This document shows, in pieces, positions 4,309 to 6,625 of a stretch of 6,625 nucleotides of DNA. How positions within the stretch are numbered: the stretch's first letter is position 1; every line of letters starts with the position of its first letter. The DNA comes from Pseudomonadota bacterium. GTDB taxonomy: Bacteria; Pseudomonadota; Gammaproteobacteria; Arenicellales; Arenicellaceae. The notes under the pieces were generated by a model. It worked only from the letters and a program-made list of their open reading frames with translations. It did no database searches and was not told the DNA's origin. A program made the translations under genes and the position numbers. The stretch is from NCBI GenBank assembly GCA_018660405.1, contig JABJKL010000085.1, positions 1-6,625 of the forward strand, in the 5' to 3' direction.

Positions 4309-5805
4309 ATGAAAACGAACGTAAGCCTTTTGAATAAGGTGCCAAAACCAACGACATGCCACGTGCTCTTTCTCAGTTCCGACAAGGCCTTGAGCGCCGA
4401 AGCGAAAGACTTTGATCAACAGCTAAACGGCACGCTCTCGACATTGTTAAAAAATGGCGGCTTAACTCCACGAGCAGGGCATTTAACGGTTATCCCAGCT
4501 GTAGGCCCGCAGAACACTCGCCTGATACTGGTGTATACCGGTAAAAAGGCAAACGCAAATTCGGCAGATTATAAAAAATTATGCGTATCAGTCGCTAGTA
4601 AACTCACAAGCCTGTCGATCAGTTCGATCAATATTTCCTTATCGGGGTTGGCAAACACCGGCATAGATTTCGACACCCTAAGCCGTCATTTGCTTGAGGC
4701 AATTGGTGATGCTCGCTACACCCTTACCCAGCAACCCGCCCCTGCAAACAAACCCGCAAAAACAAAACCCTTGAGCATCCATTTTTGGGTGGCGGATAAG
4801 GACCAGCTAAAACAAACGAAAATTGGTTGCAAACAAGGCTTGGCTATCAGTAATGGCAAAGACCTCGCTCGAAACCTTGGTAATTTGCCTGGCAATATAT
4901 GCACTCCGAGTTATCTGGCCAAACAAGCTCGGGCGCTGGGCCGCAGTCATAATCTTAAGATCGATGTGCTGTCAGAACCCGAAATGAAAAAACTGAAAAT
5001 GGACTCTCTGCTCTCGGTTAGTCGTGGTAGCCGTCAACCCGCGAAGCTCATTGTTATGCATTACCGAGGGGCAAAGCTGGAGAAAGAGCAACCTCATGTA
5101 CTGGTGGGCAAGGGGCTAACCTTCGATGCGGGTGGAATATCAATTAAACCAGCGGCCAAAATGGATGAAATGAAATACGATATGTGCGGTGCCGCCAGTG
5201 TGTTTGGTGCTATGCAAGCGATCGCGGATATGGGACTAAAAATCAACGTGACGGCCGTCGTGCCAAGCTCAGAAAATCTTCCTGATGGCGATGCCAATAA
5301 ACCGGGAGATATCGTTAAAAGCATGGCAGGACAAACCATCGAAATTTTGAACACCGACGCAGAAGGCCGTTTAATCCTGTGCGATGCCCTGACTTATAGC
5401 CAACGCTTTAAACCAAAGACCGTAATCGATATTGCAACACTGACCGGTGCGGTAATCGTAGCACTTGGTTCTCATGCCAGTGGCGTCATGGGTAACGACC
5501 AGGATCTGGTGGACGATATAATTACCGCTGGCGAAACCAGCCTGGATCGCGCTTGGCAGCTCCCCCTTTGGGATGAATACCAGAAGCAACTGGACAGTAA
5601 TTTTGCCGATATCGCGAATGTGGGTGGACGCGCTGCAGGCACCATTACCGCCGGGTGTTTCTTATCCCGCTTCGCCAATGACTTTCGCTGGGCACATTTG
5701 GATATCGCGGGCACTGCTTGGCGGAGCGGAGGCAAACAAAAAGGCGCCACCGGTCGTGCGGTACCCATATTGACCCAGTATCTAATCGACCAAGCCAGCA
5801 AATAA
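4309..5805 (+). CDS. pepA: Leucyl aminopeptidase (M17 family)
   Basis: The protein is 498 residues (E. coli PepA is 503). It is a cytoplasmic, hexameric two-metal aminopeptidase that removes N-terminal residues, preferring leucine, in peptide turnover. The variable N-terminal domain covers about 1-160 and the catalytic domain about 165-498. Metal ligands are all present: Lys268 and Asp273 in VGKGLTFDAGG, Asp291 in YDMCGA, and Asp350 and Glu352 in the family signature NTDAEGRL (348-355). Catalytic Lys280 (SIKPAAKMDEMKYDM region) and Arg354 are also intact. The start is supported by GGCGGA at 4297-4302, six bases before the ATG, and by the usual length. Some PepA proteins also bind DNA (cer recombination and carAB control in E. 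coli); that cannot be judged here. holC follows 22 bases after the stop, suggesting co-transcription. Confidence 0.97.
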   Translation: MKTNVSLLNKVPKPTTCHVLFLSSDKALSAEAKDFDQQLNGTLSTLLKNGGLTPRAGHLTVIPAVGPQNTRLILVYTGKKANANSADYKKLCVSVASKLTSLSISSINISLSGLANTGIDFDTLSRHLLEAIGDARYTLTQQPAPANKPAKTKPLSIHFWVADKDQLKQTKIGCKQGLAISNGKDLARNLGNLPGNICTPSYLAKQARALGRSHNLKIDVLSEPEMKKLKMDSLLSVSRGSRQPAKLIVMHYRGAKLEKEQPHVLVGKGLTFDAGGISIKPAAKMDEMKYDMCGAASVFGAMQAIADMGLKINVTAVVPSSENLPDGDANKPGDIVKSMAGQTIEILNTDAEGRLILCDALTYSQRFKPKTVIDIATLTGAVIVALGSHASGVMGNDQDLVDDIITAGETSLDRAWQLPLWDEYQKQLDSNFADIANVGGRAAGTITAGCFLSRFANDFRWAHLDIAGTAWRSGGKQKGATGRAVPILTQYLIDQASK

Positions 5806-5827
5806 CGCCCTCTACAGGATATTAATC

Positions 5828-6283
5828 ATGCTTGAGCAAGTCGACTTTTATCTGCTGGAAACGGCTGTCTCGGAAGGTAAACTAAAACTTGCCTGCCGAT
5901 TGACCAATAAACTTCATAATATGCGAAAACGCATCATTATGGTGTGTGAAGACAAGCCGCAATTGAAGAACCTCGACGGCTTGCTTTGGCGATTTAGTGA
6001 TACGTCGTTTATTCCACACCAGATTGTTGATGACCAAACAGCCATGGATTGCGAGAAATATATGGTTCATTTAACGTTGGCCGAGGGGCTCCCCCATGTA
6101 GTGGAAGACAGATTGGACGTTGTCATCAATCTTACAAGCACCCTGCTTCCGGATACGCTCACGGTCGCCCGGCGAGCCGAATTGATAGAATGCGACGAGG
6201 CTGACAAGCAAGCCGCAAGAGGCAGATACAAACACTATGTTGATGCCGGCACTGCAACAAATGTGCACCGAATAACCTTATAG
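5828..6283 (+). CDS. holC: DNA polymerase III chi subunit
   Basis: The protein is 151 residues, close to the usual 140-150. Chi is an accessory subunit of the clamp-loader complex. With psi (HolD) it links the replisome to the C-terminal tail of single-strand binding protein on the lagging strand. The N-terminus (VDFYLLE) is the typical first beta strand. The conserved LLWRFSDTSFIPHQ segment is at 53-66, and the later LDVVINLTSTLLP (96-108) is also typical of the family. The start ATG has AGGA at 5816-5819, eight bases away. It lies 22 bases behind pepA, the standard gammaproteobacterial pair, and no terminator is seen between them. The stop is TAG at 6281-6283. Confidence 0.95.
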   Translation: MLEQVDFYLLETAVSEGKLKLACRLTNKLHNMRKRIIMVCEDKPQLKNLDGLLWRFSDTSFIPHQIVDDQTAMDCEKYMVHLTLAEGLPHVVEDRLDVVINLTSTLLPDTLTVARRAELIECDEADKQAARGRYKHYVDAGTATNVHRITL

Positions 6284-6306
6284 AATGCTTCATCGTCGCG
6301 TATAAT
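6278..6306 (+). promoter_or_regulatory. Promoter with perfect -10 box upstream of the dehydrogenase gene
   Basis: A consensus TATAAT (6301-6306) is flanked on both sides by CGCG (6297-6300 and 6307-6310). The position 17 bases upstream reads TTATAG (6278-6283), a poor -35 overlapping the holC stop, so an activator or other contacts may be needed. The GC-rich sequence just after the -10 (CGCGCGC) resembles a stringent-type discriminator; that regulatory idea is inference. Confidence 0.55.
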
Positions 6307-6344
6307 CGCGCGCTGATTCAAAAAGGTAATCGAGGCCACACATA

Positions 6345-6625
6345 ATGAGTAGTTTTAAAGTCGTCCTGACGGACAACATTTTTCCCGATCTGGATATTGA
6401 GCGGGAAATGCTTGCCCGAGTCGATGCTGAATTAATTGAAGTTACCGACCTCGCCACTTTGGCCGACGAAGTGAAGGACGCCGACGCAGTGATTAATACC
6501 TATGCCCAGCTCGATGCCGAAATCATCGGTGGCATGAAAAAGTGTCGCATGATTATCCGCAACGGTATCGGAGTAAACACGATCGACGTTGATGCCTGTA
6601 ACAAAAAAGGCATTATGGTGGGCAA
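6345..6625 (+). CDS. D-isomer-specific 2-hydroxyacid dehydrogenase, 3'-truncated by the window edge
   Basis: Ninety-three codons are visible from the ATG at 6345, and the frame stays open to the last base. GAGG at 6332-6335, nine bases upstream, supports the start. The visible part is the N-terminal half of the split substrate-binding domain. It has a first strand FKVVLTDNIFPD, then DADAVINTYAQLDAEII (45-61) and MIIRNGIGVNTIDVDAC (69-85). The last corresponds to the family's R.G.G.DNID motif, with Asn-Thr replacing the common Asp-Asn. Members are NAD(P)-dependent oxidoreductases such as phosphoglycerate, glycerate or lactate dehydrogenases. The NAD-binding GxGxxG and the catalytic Arg-Glu-His residues lie beyond the window, so the substrate cannot be told. 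It follows holC by 61 bases but appears to have its own promoter. Confidence 0.85.
   Translation, partial: MSSFKVVLTDNIFPDLDIEREMLARVDAELIEVTDLATLADEVKDADAVINTYAQLDAEIIGGMKKCRMIIRNGIGVNTIDVDACNKKGIMVG

Noticed and set aside
5472..5801. Minus-strand open frame of 109 codons inside pepA
   Set aside because: Shadow of the pepA coding frame; no independent start signal or domain.
1..6625. CRISPR array, insertion sequence ends, prophage or defence genes
   Set aside because: No regularly spaced repeats with unique spacers, no terminal inverted repeats flanking a transposase, and every well-supported gene is a housekeeping or common metabolic type.

Overview
The window looks like a chromosomal segment of a gammaproteobacterium, probably a marine or free-living one. 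Base composition is moderate, roughly 45-50% G+C by eye. The evidence is gene content and order: lptG-lptF divergent from pepA-holC, with an RDD-family membrane protein convergent to lptG. This is a familiar housekeeping neighbourhood in Pseudomonas-like gammaproteobacteria. I see no transposase, integrase, phage gene, CRISPR array, tRNA or rRNA, and no exotic multi-gene system. The unusual material lies in the intergenic DNA.

Layout. Bases 1-591 hold the C-terminal nine-tenths of a carboxylesterase/acyl-protein-thioesterase-type alpha/beta hydrolase whose N-terminus is off the window. Bases 592-1304 carry no intact gene. This stretch contains a strong stem-loop plus T-tract that would terminate leftward transcription (612-650), a weak and degraded resemblance to chorismate lyase (UbiC) on the + strand (about 674-1113), and a tight cluster of three DnaA-box-like 9-mers (963-997). 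An RDD-family membrane protein follows (1305-1721). Then come, on the minus strand, lptG (1821-2888) and lptF (2949-4061), the two inner-membrane permease subunits of the lipopolysaccharide exporter LptB2FG. A 247-base divergent intergenic region carries candidate promoters both ways and two short tandem-repeat tracts. On the + strand, pepA (leucyl aminopeptidase, 4309-5805) is followed 22 bases later by holC (chi subunit of DNA polymerase III, 5828-6283). After a good TATAAT box, the first 93 codons of a D-isomer 2-hydroxyacid dehydrogenase begin at 6345 and run off the end.

How the genes relate. LptF and LptG are obligate partners and are probably co-transcribed leftwards, lptF first. pepA and holC form a compact rightward pair, as in many gammaproteobacteria, but the gene after holC is a dehydrogenase rather than the often-seen valS. 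The esterase, RDD protein and dehydrogenase are probably separate transcription units.

The points most worth a second look are the orphan minus-strand terminator (possible small RNA), the DnaA-box cluster, the lptF stop codon sitting in the loop of a perfect hairpin with an open frame into lptG, and the 14-bp triple repeat upstream of pepA.
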